Below are positions 25,155-32,888 of a DNA stretch of 64,000 nt, one piece after another. Position 1 is the stretch's first letter, and every line of letters begins with the position of its first letter. Made by a program: the position numbers and the translations under genes. Location: assembly GCA_026389845.1 (NCBI GenBank), contig JAPLHB010000117.1:1-64000 (forward strand), written 5' to 3'. The DNA is from Chloroflexota bacterium. Its GTDB lineage: Bacteria > Chloroflexota > Anaerolineae > CG2-30-64-16. Below the pieces are notes generated by a model. The model ran no database searches, was not told the origin of the DNA, and was given only the letters and a program-made list of their open reading frames with translations.

Positions 25155-25361
25155 TTACTTCTTCAGCGTCTTGATTTTTAGCACGCTGTAGAGCGGGCAG
25201 AAGCGGAGGTAGCCCGTCGCAACCAGGGCCAGGCCGAGCAGAACCAGGATGATCCCAGCAGCTAAGGGCAGCTTCAAAAGCAAGCCGAGCAGCAGCAAAA
25301 TGACGCCTCCGACGATGCGGATGATTCGATCCATGTCGCCTACGTTCGGTACGATCTTCAT
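25155..25361 (-). CDS. DUF2892 small membrane protein
   Basis: The 68-residue protein begins MKIVPNVGDMDRIIRIVGG, typical of DUF2892 (YgaP-like membrane region), and has two hydrophobic segments (about 15-32 and 35-52) followed by RFCPLYSVLKIKT, which carries the usual CPLY motif. Function is unknown; relatives are often linked to rhodanese-type sulfur proteins, but none is adjacent. The ATG at 25361 has GAGGAG 7 bases upstream. It is a single-gene unit between a promoter and a terminator. Confidence 0.85.
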   Translation of the reverse strand: MKIVPNVGDMDRIIRIVGGVILLLLGLLLKLPLAAGIILVLLGLALVATGYLRFCPLYSVLKIKTLKK

Positions 25362-25444
25362 GGTGCACTCCTCTACGAATGATGGGATGGATGATGGCTC
25401 CGCTCCGGTGCCAGCGCCGGCGCCCGTCGCCGGCTGCAAAACAG

Positions 25445-25453
25445 ATTATACCA
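25445..25453 (-). promoter_or_regulatory. Extended -10 promoter of the DUF2892 gene
   Basis: TGGTATAAT on the minus strand is an extended -10 element about 85 bases before the start; no clear -35 box. Confidence 0.5.
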
Positions 25454-25504
25454 CAGCTTCGCCGCAAATCCCATTAGGAACAAATTAATAGACAGGTACA
25501 CCCG

Positions 25505-26032
25505 TCAGTCCAGCAAGCCTTCGGGCAGCATCACCACCATCTTGCCGGCCGCCAGATCCACCTGGCGCACCACGTCGCGCAGGGCAGGTATCAGCACCTC
25601 GCCCGCATCCCCCTGCACCACGTACACGTCGTTGGCCTTCGTGAACAGCATTTCGACCAGCCGCCCCAGGATCCGGCCATCGGCGGTCTCCACCGCCAAC
25701 CCGATCAGGTCGTGCGCGTAGTTCTCGTGCTCGCCGAGCGGCATAGCCTCGGCTTCGGGGATGAGCACCATTTGCTCGCGCAGCAACTCGGCCGCATTTC
25801 GGTCAGGGACCGACTTGAACTTAACCAGCATGAAGTCCTTGTGCGGCCGCGCGGCTTCGATCTCGACCGGCGCGACCTCGTTGCCGCTGCCCAGGTAAAC
25901 CTTCGCGCCGCGCCGGAAACGCTCCGGGAAATCGGTCATCAGCGAGACCTTTACCTCGCCGCGGATGCCGTGGACGCCGACGATGGCCCCGATGGCAAGG
26001 TAAGGTGGTTGAGCTTGCGCTTTGTCAGACAC
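25505..26032 (-). CDS. rimM: 16S rRNA processing protein RimM
   Basis: The 175-residue RimM has the N-terminal barrel (IGAIVGVHGIRGEVKVSLMTDFPERF) and the C-terminal PRC-barrel (DLIGLAVETADGRILGRL, then NDVYVVQGDAGEVLIPAL). It binds ribosomal protein S19 and helps mature the 30S head. It is the last gene of ffh-rpsP-khpA-rimM; trmD does not follow. A hairpin lies in the gap upstream. Confidence 0.95.
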   Translation of the reverse strand: MSDKAQAQPPYLAIGAIVGVHGIRGEVKVSLMTDFPERFRRGAKVYLGSGNEVAPVEIEAARPHKDFMLVKFKSVPDRNAAELLREQMVLIPEAEAMPLGEHENYAHDLIGLAVETADGRILGRLVEMLFTKANDVYVVQGDAGEVLIPALRDVVRQVDLAAGKMVVMLPEGLLD

Positions 26033-26070
26033 GTCTTCTCTCCCAACAGATATTGGGTATTAGATACTAG

Positions 26071-26101
26071 AAGCCCGTCTTCGGTATGAAAACGGGCCTC
26101 C
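26071..26101 (-). terminator. Hairpin between khpA and rimM
   Basis: GAGGCCCGTTTTC and GAAGACGGGCTTC form a stable stem-loop with no clear T run, so attenuation or mRNA processing is as likely as termination. Confidence 0.5.
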
Positions 26102-26131
26102 AATATCCAATCTCGAATATCCAACTTCTCG

Positions 26132-26359
26132 CTACACGATTTCCAGCACCACGCGCCGGTCGCCGGTGGCCACACGGAGCAAAGTGCGGATAGCGTTTGC
26201 CACGCGGCCGTCCTTGCCGATGACCCGGCCCATGTCGTCGCGATCTACGTGCAGCTCCAACACCGTGACGCTGCCGCCGCGGGTCTCCTTGACCGAGACC
26301 TCCTCCGGCTTATCTACCAGCGCCCGGGCGATGTATTCGATCAACTCACTGTCGTTCAC
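26132..26359 (-). CDS. khpA: KH-domain RNA-binding protein KhpA
   Basis: This 75-residue protein is a single KH domain with the GxxG loop in MGRVIGKDGRVANAIRTLL. KhpA (YlqC) partners with KhpB to bind RNA and affects cell division and elongation in Gram-positive bacteria. Position between rpsP and rimM is the standard location. A GGAGGTAG-like site precedes the ATG. Confidence 0.95.
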   Translation of the reverse strand: MNDSELIEYIARALVDKPEEVSVKETRGGSVTVLELHVDRDDMGRVIGKDGRVANAIRTLLRVATGDRRVVLEIV

Positions 26360-26508
26360 CCGCTACCTCCTTGTGGGACGCGGTGAAGCGGGGACACGGA
26401 GACGGCGATTCTTCGCTTCGTCGTCACGAGATGGTCGGGGTAGAGTCGCTCAGAATGACACGTACTCAACCGCGTCACCCCGTCACCATGTCACCCTGTC
26501 AGGCCGCT

Positions 26509-26772
26509 TCAGGCGGCCGCGGAGGCCGGGGCGGCCACAACGCCGGCCTTCTTCAGCAGACGCGCAACGGCCGCGCTGGGTTGAGCGCCCACGCCTAGCC
26601 AATAGCTCGCCCGCTCCGCATCGAAGCTAACTTCCTCCGGCTCGGTGCGCGGGTTGAAGTGACCGATATTCTCGATGATGCGACCATCGCGCGCCGAGTG
26701 TTGATCGGTCACGACGATACGATAAGTCGGCTGCTTCTTGGCGCCATGCCGGCTCAGACGAATACGAACCAT
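26509..26772 (-). CDS. rpsP: 30S ribosomal protein S16
   Basis: The 87-residue protein opens MVRIRLSRHGAKKQPTYRIVV and contains RDGRIIENIGHFNPRT and YWLGVGAQPSAAVARLLKK, diagnostic for S16. An alanine-rich tail ends it. The following gap (26360-26508) holds only degenerate repeat DNA. Confidence 0.97.
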   Translation of the reverse strand: MVRIRLSRHGAKKQPTYRIVVTDQHSARDGRIIENIGHFNPRTEPEEVSFDAERASYWLGVGAQPSAAVARLLKKAGVVAAPASAAA

Positions 26773-26838
26773 GGTTGCAAACTCCTCTTTCTGATATGGG
26801 ACACTGAGGGTCCCGAATACTGGTTACCCGCCTTCAAC

Positions 26839-26865
26839 AAACCCGATTCTCGAAGAAACGGGTTT
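26839..26865 (-). terminator. Stem-loop between ffh and rpsP
   Basis: AAACCCG and CGGGTTT enclose an inner TTCT/AGAA stem; there is no long T run. It may attenuate read-through from ffh into rpsP. Confidence 0.45.
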
Positions 26866-26878
26866 GTCAGAGACAGGA

Positions 26879-28213
26879 TTATCCACGAAGCATGTCCATC
26901 AGGCCGCCGCGCATCCCGCGGCCGCCGGAGCTCATCTGCTTCATCAACCGCTGCATCTGGCGGAACTGGTTCAGCAGATCGTTGATGTCCATCACCTGCG
27001 TGCCCGATCCACGCGCGATGCGTCGCTTGCGGCTGCCGCTGATGGTTTTCGGGTCCCGGCGCTCTTCGGGCGTCATCGAGTTGATCATCGCCTCGATCTG
27101 GCGGAACTGCTTATCGGTGACGTCAGGGGCCAGGTCTTTGGTCATCTTGCCCATGCCGGGGATCATCTCCAGCAGTTGCGACAGCGGCCCCATCTTCTTG
27201 ATCTGCTGCAACTGCTTGAGAAAGTCCTCCAGGTTGAACTCGCCCTTGACCAACTTGCGACCCATAGCTTCCGCTTCGACGCGGTCTATGTTCTCGCCCG
27301 CCTTCTCGATCAGGCTGAGCACGTCGCCCATGCCCAGGATGCGGGATGCCAACCGGTCGGGGTGGAACGGCTCCAGCGCGTCCAGCTTCTCGCCGATGCC
27401 CAGGTACTTGATCGGAACGCCGGTCACCTCGCGCATGGAGATGGCCGCACCCCCGCGGGCATCACCGTCCACCTTGGTCAGAATGAGGCCGGTGATGGTC
27501 ACGCGCTCGTGGAAGCCCTTGGCGACGTTCACCGCCTCCTGGCCGGTCATGGCGTCGGCCACCAGCAGGATCTCCTGCGGCTTCGCCAGCGCCTTGATCT
27601 CGACCAGCTCGTTCATCATCTGCTCGCTGATCTGCAAGCGGCCGGCCGTGTCCAGGATCACCACGTCGTAAGCGCCCTCACGCGCCCGTTGCAACGCGTG
27701 GCGGACGATTTCGGGCGGCGCGACCTTCGTGCCCTCGCTGTATACCGGGATGTCGAGTTGTTTGCCGAGCACTTCGAGCTGAGTCACCGCGGCCGGCCGG
27801 TAAGTGTCGGCAGCGACCATCATGGCGCGGCGGTTGCCCTTGCGGAGCGTCAACGCCAGTTTGGCCGCGGTCGTCGTCTTGCCGGAGCCTTGCAGCCCCA
27901 CCAGCATGACCACGTGCGGCGCAGGGCCGGAGAGGTCGAGGCGGGCGGGCTCGCCCAGGGTCTTCAGCAACTCCTCATGGACGATCTTGACGACCATCTG
28001 CGCCGGCGTAAGGCTCTTCATCACCTCGGCGCCGATGGCCCGCTCCTTTACGCGGCCGACCAACTCCTTGACGACCTTGAAGTTGACATCGGCCTCGAGC
28101 AACGCCAGACGTACCTCGCGCAGCGCGGTATCCACATCCTGCTCGGTCAGCTTGCCGCGTGCGGCCAGCTTATCGAAAACGGCGTTGAGTTTGGTTTGGA
28201 GATTCTCGAACAT
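26879..28213 (-). CDS. ffh: Signal recognition particle protein Ffh (SRP54)
   Basis: The 444-residue SRP GTPase binds 4.5S RNA and signal sequences. It shows the N domain, G1 GLQGSGKTTTAAKLA, G3 DTAGRL, G4 TKVDGDARGGAA and the methionine-rich M domain (QIEAMINSMTPEER, then SGRKR-type RNA-binding SGSRKRRIARGSG). The C terminus MLRG is normal. The ATG at 28213 is fixed by MFENLQTKLNAVF. No Shine-Dalgarno sequence is visible because a heptanucleotide array abuts the start codon. It heads the ffh-rpsP-khpA-rimM operon. Confidence 0.97.
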   Translation of the reverse strand: MFENLQTKLNAVFDKLAARGKLTEQDVDTALREVRLALLEADVNFKVVKELVGRVKERAIGAEVMKSLTPAQMVVKIVHEELLKTLGEPARLDLSGPAPHVVMLVGLQGSGKTTTAAKLALTLRKGNRRAMMVAADTYRPAAVTQLEVLGKQLDIPVYSEGTKVAPPEIVRHALQRAREGAYDVVILDTAGRLQISEQMMNELVEIKALAKPQEILLVADAMTGQEAVNVAKGFHERVTITGLILTKVDGDARGGAAISMREVTGVPIKYLGIGEKLDALEPFHPDRLASRILGMGDVLSLIEKAGENIDRVEAEAMGRKLVKGEFNLEDFLKQLQQIKKMGPLSQLLEMIPGMGKMTKDLAPDVTDKQFRQIEAMINSMTPEERRDPKTISGSRKRRIARGSGTQVMDINDLLNQFRQMQRLMKQMSSGGRGMRGGLMDMLRG

Positions 28214-28258
28214 GGCAAATAGCAGATGGCAAATAGCAGATGGCAGATGGCAGATGGC
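28214..28258. repeat. Heptanucleotide array abutting the ffh start
   Basis: Six copies of GCAGATG/GCAAATA words run directly into the ffh start codon (minus strand reading GCCATCT and GCTATTT). Confidence 0.92.
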
Positions 28259-28324
28259 ACTTCTCGCGTATAGGCCGGCCCGAAAGCCGGCCCATGACAA
28301 GCCTATGCGCCACCAATAGACTTG

Positions 28325-28353
28325 ATTCTAAGGGGTATTGCACTTTTCGTCAA
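28325..28353 (-). promoter_or_regulatory. ffh promoter
   Basis: On the minus strand TTGACG, 17 bases, TAGAAT, about 110 bases before ffh. It overlaps the divergent promoter of the CBM48 gene. Confidence 0.7.
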
Positions 28354-28367
28354 GTCTGTGCTATAAT
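28338..28367 (+). promoter_or_regulatory. Divergent promoter of the CBM48 gene
   Basis: TTGCAC, 18 bases and TATAAT, with an extended -10 (TGC before it). It overlaps the ffh promoter. Confidence 0.65.
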
Positions 28368-28374
28368 CGCGGCA

Positions 28375-28450
28375 GGTTGCAATCTGCAATCCGCAATCTG
28401 CAATCCGCAATCCGCAATCTGCAATCTGCAATCTGCAATCTGCGATCCGG
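28375..28450. repeat. Heptanucleotide array (GCAATCT/GCAATCC words)
   Basis: About ten 7-base units lie in the leader of the CBM48 gene, between its promoter and start codon. Confidence 0.93.
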
Positions 28451-28458
28451 ACCGCCCT

Positions 28459-28758
28459 ATGATTACCAAAGAACCCCAACCCGACGGCAAACACGTGCGC
28501 GTGATCTTCGAGTTGCCCTCCAGCATCTGGGCCGAGCGCGTGAACCTGGTCGGTGACTTCAACGACTGGGACACGACCGCGGACGAGATGCGCCAGAGCC
28601 GCGCCGACGGCGCCTGGCGGATCACCCTGACGCTGCCGACCGGCTGCGAGTACCAGTTCCGCTACCTGGTCAACGGCCGCGATTGGCACAACGACTGGCA
28701 CGCCGATCGGTACGCGTCGAACCGGTACGGGACGGACAATTCGGTGGTGAAGACGTAA
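28459..28758 (+). CDS. Small stand-alone CBM48/isoamylase N-terminal domain protein
   Basis: The 99-residue protein is a single immunoglobulin-like glycogen-binding module of the CBM48/AMPK-beta type. Key phrases are VNLVGDFNDWD near residue 29, DGAWRITLTLPTGCEYQFRYLVNG near 50, and a final DNSVVKT. Such modules normally sit at the front of branching enzymes; here it stands alone. It may bind alpha-glucan or serve as a regulatory subunit; this is inference. The ATG at 28459 follows the array without a clear ribosome site. Confidence 0.85.
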   Translation: MITKEPQPDGKHVRVIFELPSSIWAERVNLVGDFNDWDTTADEMRQSRADGAWRITLTLPTGCEYQFRYLVNGRDWHNDWHADRYASNRYGTDNSVVKT

Positions 28759-28778
28759 AAACGCGAGGCAGTGAAGCT

Positions 28779-28816
28779 GGAAGCTGGCAGGCCAATCGGT
28801 CGCCAGCTTCCAGTTT
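28779..28816 (+). terminator. Hairpin after the CBM48 gene
   Basis: GGAAGCTGGC pairs with GCCAGCTTCC and is followed by AGTTTC. It lies 20 bases past the stop. The stem uses the same AGCTTCCAGC words as the 28-base array at 15640. Confidence 0.6.
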
Positions 28817-28846
28817 CTATAGGTATTCAGGTAAGCTTTTGGGGCA

Positions 28847-29026
28847 ATAGCGCAAAACTCGCTACCCGTCGCCTGTCATTCTGAGCGGGTCTGTCCCTGA
28901 ACTCCAGTTACGGCGTGACACCAGCGAAGAATCTCCTTGCCGCGACGAGACCCTTCGCTGGATTCTCGCTGCAACGCACTTCACGGGACCAACCCGCTCA
29001 GGGTGACAAAAGCGAGTTTTGCGGTA
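28847..29026. mobile_element. Palindromic MITE-like element, copy B
   Basis: This 180-base copy has the best-preserved outer ends: GCGCAAAACTCGCT on the left and AGCGAGTTTTGCGG on the right. The inner ends are TGTCATTCTGAGCGGGT and ACCCGCTCAGGGTGACA. It lies between convergent genes. Confidence 0.87.
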
Positions 29027-29073
29027 CTGCGACTATAGCTTGCAGCGAGTTTGTCCGCAAGGGCTGCCGCGTT

Positions 29074-29343
29074 TCACGCGGCCGGCGGGGTCTCTTCGAC
29101 CTTTTCCACGACGATGGTCAGGCGGGCCGCCAGCGCGGCGATGGCCCCAATCGCCGCCCACACCGGCAACAACAGCACGCCGACCACGCCGAACGTCAAC
29201 GGAATTTCGATCAGGGTCTTGCCGTCTTCGTCCTTCAACGTGATCCGCCGGACGTTGCCCTCGTGCAGCAATTGTCTGAGGGTTGATACGAGCACCTCAC
29301 CCGAAACCTTCAACTCTTCCTTGAGAATCTTTTCCTCGGCCAT
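29074..29343 (-). CDS. DUF4342 family protein
   Basis: The 89-residue protein matches DUF4342: an N-terminal helix (EELKVSGEVLVSTLRQLLHEG), NVRRITLKDEDGKTLIEIPLTFG, one membrane segment (VVGVLLLPVWAAIGAIAALAA) and a C-terminal IVVEKVEE. Function is unknown. AAGGAGG lies 6 bases before the ATG. It is a single gene bordering the decayed region on its right. Confidence 0.88.
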   Translation of the reverse strand: MAEEKILKEELKVSGEVLVSTLRQLLHEGNVRRITLKDEDGKTLIEIPLTFGVVGVLLLPVWAAIGAIAALAARLTIVVEKVEETPPAA

Positions 29344-29551
29344 GTGAACCTCCTTCGAGATCGGATAGTCTGTCGCCTACACTATGAATACGCACCAGCC
29401 GTCCGCAGGTTGCGGCTGTTTTAAGGCTGGACTTGAGGCTTCAGCCGGTCTGCGGGGCATTGCTCGCCACAGATCCCCGGCTATTGCCTCTACCCCAGCT
29501 TCGATTCAGTTATCCATGCCGGGTGCGACGCCACGGCCGATGAAAACAGCG

Positions 29552-29594
29552 GAGGCGGCTCCCACGCCGCCAAAGCGTCGGGCATGGGAGCCCG
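29552..29594. repeat. Dispersed hairpin repeat also found in the serS leader
   Basis: GAGGCGGCTCCCACGCCGCC, a short spacer and GGGCATGGGAGCCCG also occur at 5758-5792 inside the T-box leader. Both form two GC-rich stem-loops. Confidence 0.75.
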
Positions 29595-29659
29595 ACCCGC
29601 TATTCTCAGGACAGCAAGGCCATAGCCGCCCCCGCCCGGCGTGGCGATGCCGCAGATTG

Positions 29660-29820
29660 AAGACTGTTCACCCCCACCGCCCCCGGCTCCCCGCCGGCCA
29701 GCCCGTAGGGCGCGTGCCGCCGTCGCTCGGAGAGGATCGTCACCGAGGCAACCGCGTTGATCCCGCCCGCGACCTCCGATCCCGTACCGGTGAAGTCCAC
29801 GAGCAGCTCGTCATTGTGGG
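29660..29820 (-). pseudogene. Hydantoinase B/oxoprolinase (HyuB) fragment
   Basis: On the minus strand DELLVDFTGTGSEVAGGINA runs directly into SERRRHAPYGLAGGEPGAVG. Both are conserved HyuB segments, but in intact proteins they are separated by a long stretch, so an internal deletion has joined them. Start, most of the body and the end are missing. A HyuA N-terminal fragment lies at 32050, which supports loss of a former hyuAB locus. Confidence 0.7.
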
Positions 29821-30020
29821 GCAAGATACAAAACATCTGACTCTGGATCAGCAGTTTGGTCCTTTTTGCTTCTCCGGCAGTACATTTGCGATGTTCTACC
29901 GGAAACGCCACTAACGCCCCATATTGCGCACGCTGAGCACTGGTTTCCACAAAGTCCTTGATAGCAAGTTTTGTAAGGTTCTTGCCAACTTCAATGGGGG
30001 TCTTTTGGAATTCCTCTCAT

Positions 30021-30120
30021 TACCCGACACACGTAGCATAGCCCCTTGTGGGCGTCCTGACGGGCTGAGGCAGCGTTGTCGGCGGGCACAAGGCCCTATG
30101 CTACGGCGCTATGTCGGGTA
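30021..30120. mobile_element. 100-base palindromic element
   Basis: TACCCGACA and TGTCGGGTA are perfect 9-base ends. Just inside, ACGTAGCATAG pairs with CTATGCTACG and CCTTGTG with CACAAGG. The two arms of about 35 bases surround a loop of about 28. It is probably a non-autonomous element. Confidence 0.75.
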
Positions 30121-30495
30121 GTGAGAACCTCTTTTGGTAACCCTAAGAACCCCTTTGTGCGGAACCTTAGGTGAGGCAAACCGGCCAGCGCAAGGGCGTT
30201 TGTTTCCTCTATTGGGTTATTAGGGGAAGATATCACAAGGACAACTGACGGATGTGATGCCGTCAATCGGCTACACCCAACGATACGGGGTTCAGCCGCC
30301 GCCGGGTTGACGAAATACCGCTCGCAACCACGCGCAGTACGCGGCCGGTCCGCGAACCGCAGCCCGCGTCGCCAAACTGGCGCACGGCCGGCCCAACCCG
30401 CCGCCTTCCCCACTGCTCGTGTCAAAGTGTTTCTTGGCAGGCTGCAGGAAACTTGGCGGATGCGACCTGAAATGCGCTTTGTGGGTGTCAGGGTA

Positions 30496-31020
30496 TCAAC
30501 TTAGAAACCGCTGATATTTGGCCCGAAACCAATCGGGCATGGGTGGACGCTCGACTCGTCCTCCTGTCAGGTACGCGTCCTGATCTATGGCCGCTTTCAC
30601 CCGCTTGTAATTGCCGCCTGGATGATTCGGTCCTGGAGTGGCTAAGTCGAGAGATTTCTGCAAGCACTCCCGTGCCTTTTGTCGCTCGCCAATCAAGTGG
30701 TACGCGTAGGCCAGATTAGTCCACGCATGCTGATGCGTGGGATCATACTTGATGGAATCCAAGTAGTACTCAATGGCCTGCCCTAACAAATGCCAATTCC
30801 ATTCCCCCTGGTGGGTCATTTGTTCGCCCCATTCTTGCACCTTGGCGCGCCCCATTTCCTTGTAGGTGATGCTGCGGTCTTGGTCCAACGCCTTTCGGTC
30901 CACACTATTCAGAATGGTGATGACAATGTTCTTTGACCCGAGTATGACCGTACCATTGTTGACACTACCTCCAATCTCAATTGACTGGTTTGCGGGTTTA
31001 TGCGTTTGCTCGGAGTCCAT
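30496..31020 (-). CDS. TPR protein with a beta-rich N-terminal segment
   Basis: The 174-residue protein starts at 31020 with AAGGA 8 bases upstream. Residues about 15-40 (IEIGGSVNNGTVILGSKNIVITIL) have the hydrophobic-glycine pattern seen in front of many bacterial STAND and conflict proteins. Residues about 75-140 contain TPR-like helices (AIEYYLDSIKYDPTHQHAWTN, then LAYAYHLIGERQKARECLQK). No enzyme motif is seen. It lies inside the accessory stretch with its own distant promoter and could be a scaffold in a conflict system; this is inference. Confidence 0.7.
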   Translation of the reverse strand: MDSEQTHKPANQSIEIGGSVNNGTVILGSKNIVITILNSVDRKALDQDRSITYKEMGRAKVQEWGEQMTHQGEWNWHLLGQAIEYYLDSIKYDPTHQHAWTNLAYAYHLIGERQKARECLQKSLDLATPGPNHPGGNYKRVKAAIDQDAYLTGGRVERPPMPDWFRAKYQRFLS

Positions 31021-31523
31021 TCTCGTGTTCCTTTCGGTTTCTTGGTTGGGGCTGTAAGGGAACGGCCTAACCATGTATTCAACCACGTTTGCAGTCGAAC
31101 TACCCCCAGGCCGGGACTATCACGCGTCCGGCATGACAGCGCCATCCAACAAGCGTTGGTATGACCCCTTTGCCATCGGTGTTCTGGTTGTGACATTATG
31201 GCCTCTTGTCAAACGCAAGGCAACGTTCGTTGGAGACAGAGAAAAAGAAGACAGCCATTATTATAGACCAATCGGCCCTACTGTCAATCTGGCCCTGCCT
31301 CGTAAGTGTTCACCGTTCGGGATAAGAGTTGAGGTGGACGGGTTTTTCGTATAAAGTCACCGATCCCCACCGGTCGCATTTATGCTATACTGGCGTTACG
31401 ATTGCCCGCTCGCACCGTCATCATTAGCACCACCACACGTCTTCAGCGCTGTCATCGCCGCCAGTCCGCACGGCTCTTTGTCTCGATGCAGGTCGTTTCA
31501 ACGCATTCAGTAAGGACAAACGC
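31021..31523. other. Non-coding stretch between TPR gene and transposase remnant
   Basis: It holds the TPR promoter and, near 31386, TGCTATACT (an extended -10) facing the transposase remnant. No gene is supported; short frames here lack family features and ribosome sites. Confidence 0.5.
31260..31287 (-). promoter_or_regulatory. Promoter upstream of the TPR gene
   Basis: On the minus strand TTGACA, 16 bases, TATAAT, a full consensus. The start codon is about 230 bases away, giving a long leader. Confidence 0.65.
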
Positions 31524-31908
31524 AGGATGCCCTGCTCGAGTTAGCCGATGCGGCCCTCCTGACGCCGGCCGTGACCGCGTTTGCCGAATTGGCCTGTGCG
31601 CCGGTCTTCCGGCGGCGCTGGCCCAGCCTCTACGAGGCGCTCCAAGATGGGCGGCCCGACCGGACGGCGCTGCTCAAGCTGTACGTGGGGCTTCTGCCGC
31701 CGGAACGCCTCATCGTGGCTGGGGATCATACGGCGTGGCCGCGGCTGGCGGCGCCGACGTTGCGAGACCGCACCAGCGAGCATTAGCCGACCCCGCTTGC
31801 GAAGGCTGCCGCCCAACTGGCACAACTCTGTAAGCTGTTACCGGTGCGGCCCCTCTCGCTGTGGGATAGCGAGTACGGGTGTGCCCCCTTTATCCTCGCC
31901 ACGGCCTC
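31524..31908 (+). pseudogene. DDE transposase remnant
   Basis: The plus strand encodes DALLELADAALLTPAVTAFA, ...RRRWPSLYEALQDG, ...VAGDHTAWPRLAAPTLRDRT and PLSLWDSEYGCAPFI in one frame. The DHTAWPR and WDSEYG segments resemble catalytic regions of large DDE transposases. A TAG interrupts it after SEH (31784-31786), the expected section between the two halves is missing, and both ends are lost. It marks past insertion activity next to the hydantoinase fragments. Confidence 0.7.
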
Positions 31909-32049
31909 AGTGATTGTCGCAAGCACCTTCACGAATCGTTTGTGCTCGATATCCGTTGCCACCAAATGCATTACCTTCAGCAAGCGGATGCCGGCGGCCT
32001 CCAGCTTGGTGGCGATGCTATACTCGGCGCGCGAGAGCGGACGCGGACG

Positions 32050-32183
32050 CCGCCGGGGGTCTCGTAGGGCAGCTTGTAGATGCGGACCGCGCCGCCGTCG
32101 AAGTAAATCAGGTCGGTGAACGTCCCGCCGACGTCCACGCCGACGATTGAGGAATGAGTGTGGGGCAAACTCTGAAATATCAC
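32050..32183 (-). pseudogene. Hydantoinase A (HyuA) N-terminal fragment
   Basis: SIVGVDVGGTFTDLIYFDGGAV is the phosphate-binding opening of HyuA/oxoprolinase proteins. Homology ends after YKLPYETPGGV, and a different frame (EYSIATKLEAAGIRLLKVMH) continues leftward to about 31880; I do not recognise that second part. The gene is broken. Confidence 0.65.
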
Positions 32184-32204
32184 GGGCAGGCATCCAGGAG
32201 CAAG

Positions 32205-32888
32205 TCAAGAGGCAAGGTGAAGGGCGATGAGGACACCGATCATGTCTGCCACAAACTGCCGATAGGATGGAACTGCCGCCAGTCGTTCGAGGCTGATCTG
32301 GCGAGCAAGCGGCTCGTAGACCGTGTTGAGATCTATCCGCCGTCTGCGCTTTGGACGAGAGGCGAGCGCCTTGCGAATGGCCTGCTCCAAGGTCTGCTTG
32401 GGATACGGATCCGACTCAACTTCGTGGGCATGTGCAGGCAGACCAAGCTCCAGCGCCTGGGTCGCGGTTCCCACAACCGTTCTCAGCGCCTCCGGATCGG
32501 CCAACATCCACGCCTCCGTCATCTGAACGGGGATGATGGGCAGCAGGTGGTCGCATACAGCCTGCCGATTGTAGCGCGCCTGACTCACGCGCTCCAGGCC
32601 AGGCCCAAAACGTTCATTCAGTGCTCTTGCCGACGTGGGGTAATCGGCGTCCGCATGAACCACCAGGGCATGATAGCCGGCTGAGCGTCTGGCAGCTTCC
32701 AGGATGCGTTCGGGCCGAGTGGCGAACTGGCGGTCTATCGTGTGATTGACCGTGATCGGCTCCATCACATCTACCACGGTCCGCCCGCGTTGCTGGAGGA
32801 TCTGTTCGACAGCGCGCTGGATCACGACCGGGAGAAAGCGTTCGTCCGCGTGACCTTCGGCGTAGAGAGCCAGAACCAGAGTCGTCAT
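32205..32888 (-). CDS. DUF4276-like TOPRIM-type protein, partner of an AAA ATPase
   Basis: The 227-residue protein opens VLALYAEGHADERFL, with the early acidic EG..DE motif, then ALVVHADADYP (DxD) near residue 75 and VQMTEAWMLADPEAL near 118. This order resembles DUF4276, a TOPRIM-like family paired with AAA ATPases in systems analogous to OLD, PARIS or RloAB. It would act as a nuclease or effector released by the ATPase; this is family-level inference. Its ATG overlaps the upstream stop by four bases, so the two are translationally coupled. Confidence 0.8.
   Translation of the reverse strand: MTTLVLALYAEGHADERFLPVVIQRAVEQILQQRGRTVVDVMEPITVNHTIDRQFATRPERILEAARRSAGYHALVVHADADYPTSARALNERFGPGLERVSQARYNRQAVCDHLLPIIPVQMTEAWMLADPEALRTVVGTATQALELGLPAHAHEVESDPYPKQTLEQAIRKALASRPKRRRRIDLNTVYEPLARQISLERLAAVPSYRQFVADMIGVLIALHLAS

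Larger units (their letters stand above)
29344..30495. other. Decayed non-coding stretch
   Basis: No intact gene is supported in this 1.15 kb. It holds a hairpin repeat at 29552, a hydantoinase B fragment at 29660 and a 100-base palindromic element at 30021. The rest (29344-29551, 29821-30020, 30121-30495) shows no recognisable coding sequence. Confidence 0.6.

Noticed and set aside
29384-29914. 176-codon plus-strand frame in the decayed stretch
   Set aside because: Composition is random-like, there is no ribosome site, and the opposite strand carries recognisable HyuB sequence.
31073-31354. 93-codon plus-strand frame upstream of the TPR gene
   Set aside because: It covers the TPR promoter on the other strand and shows no family feature or ribosome site.
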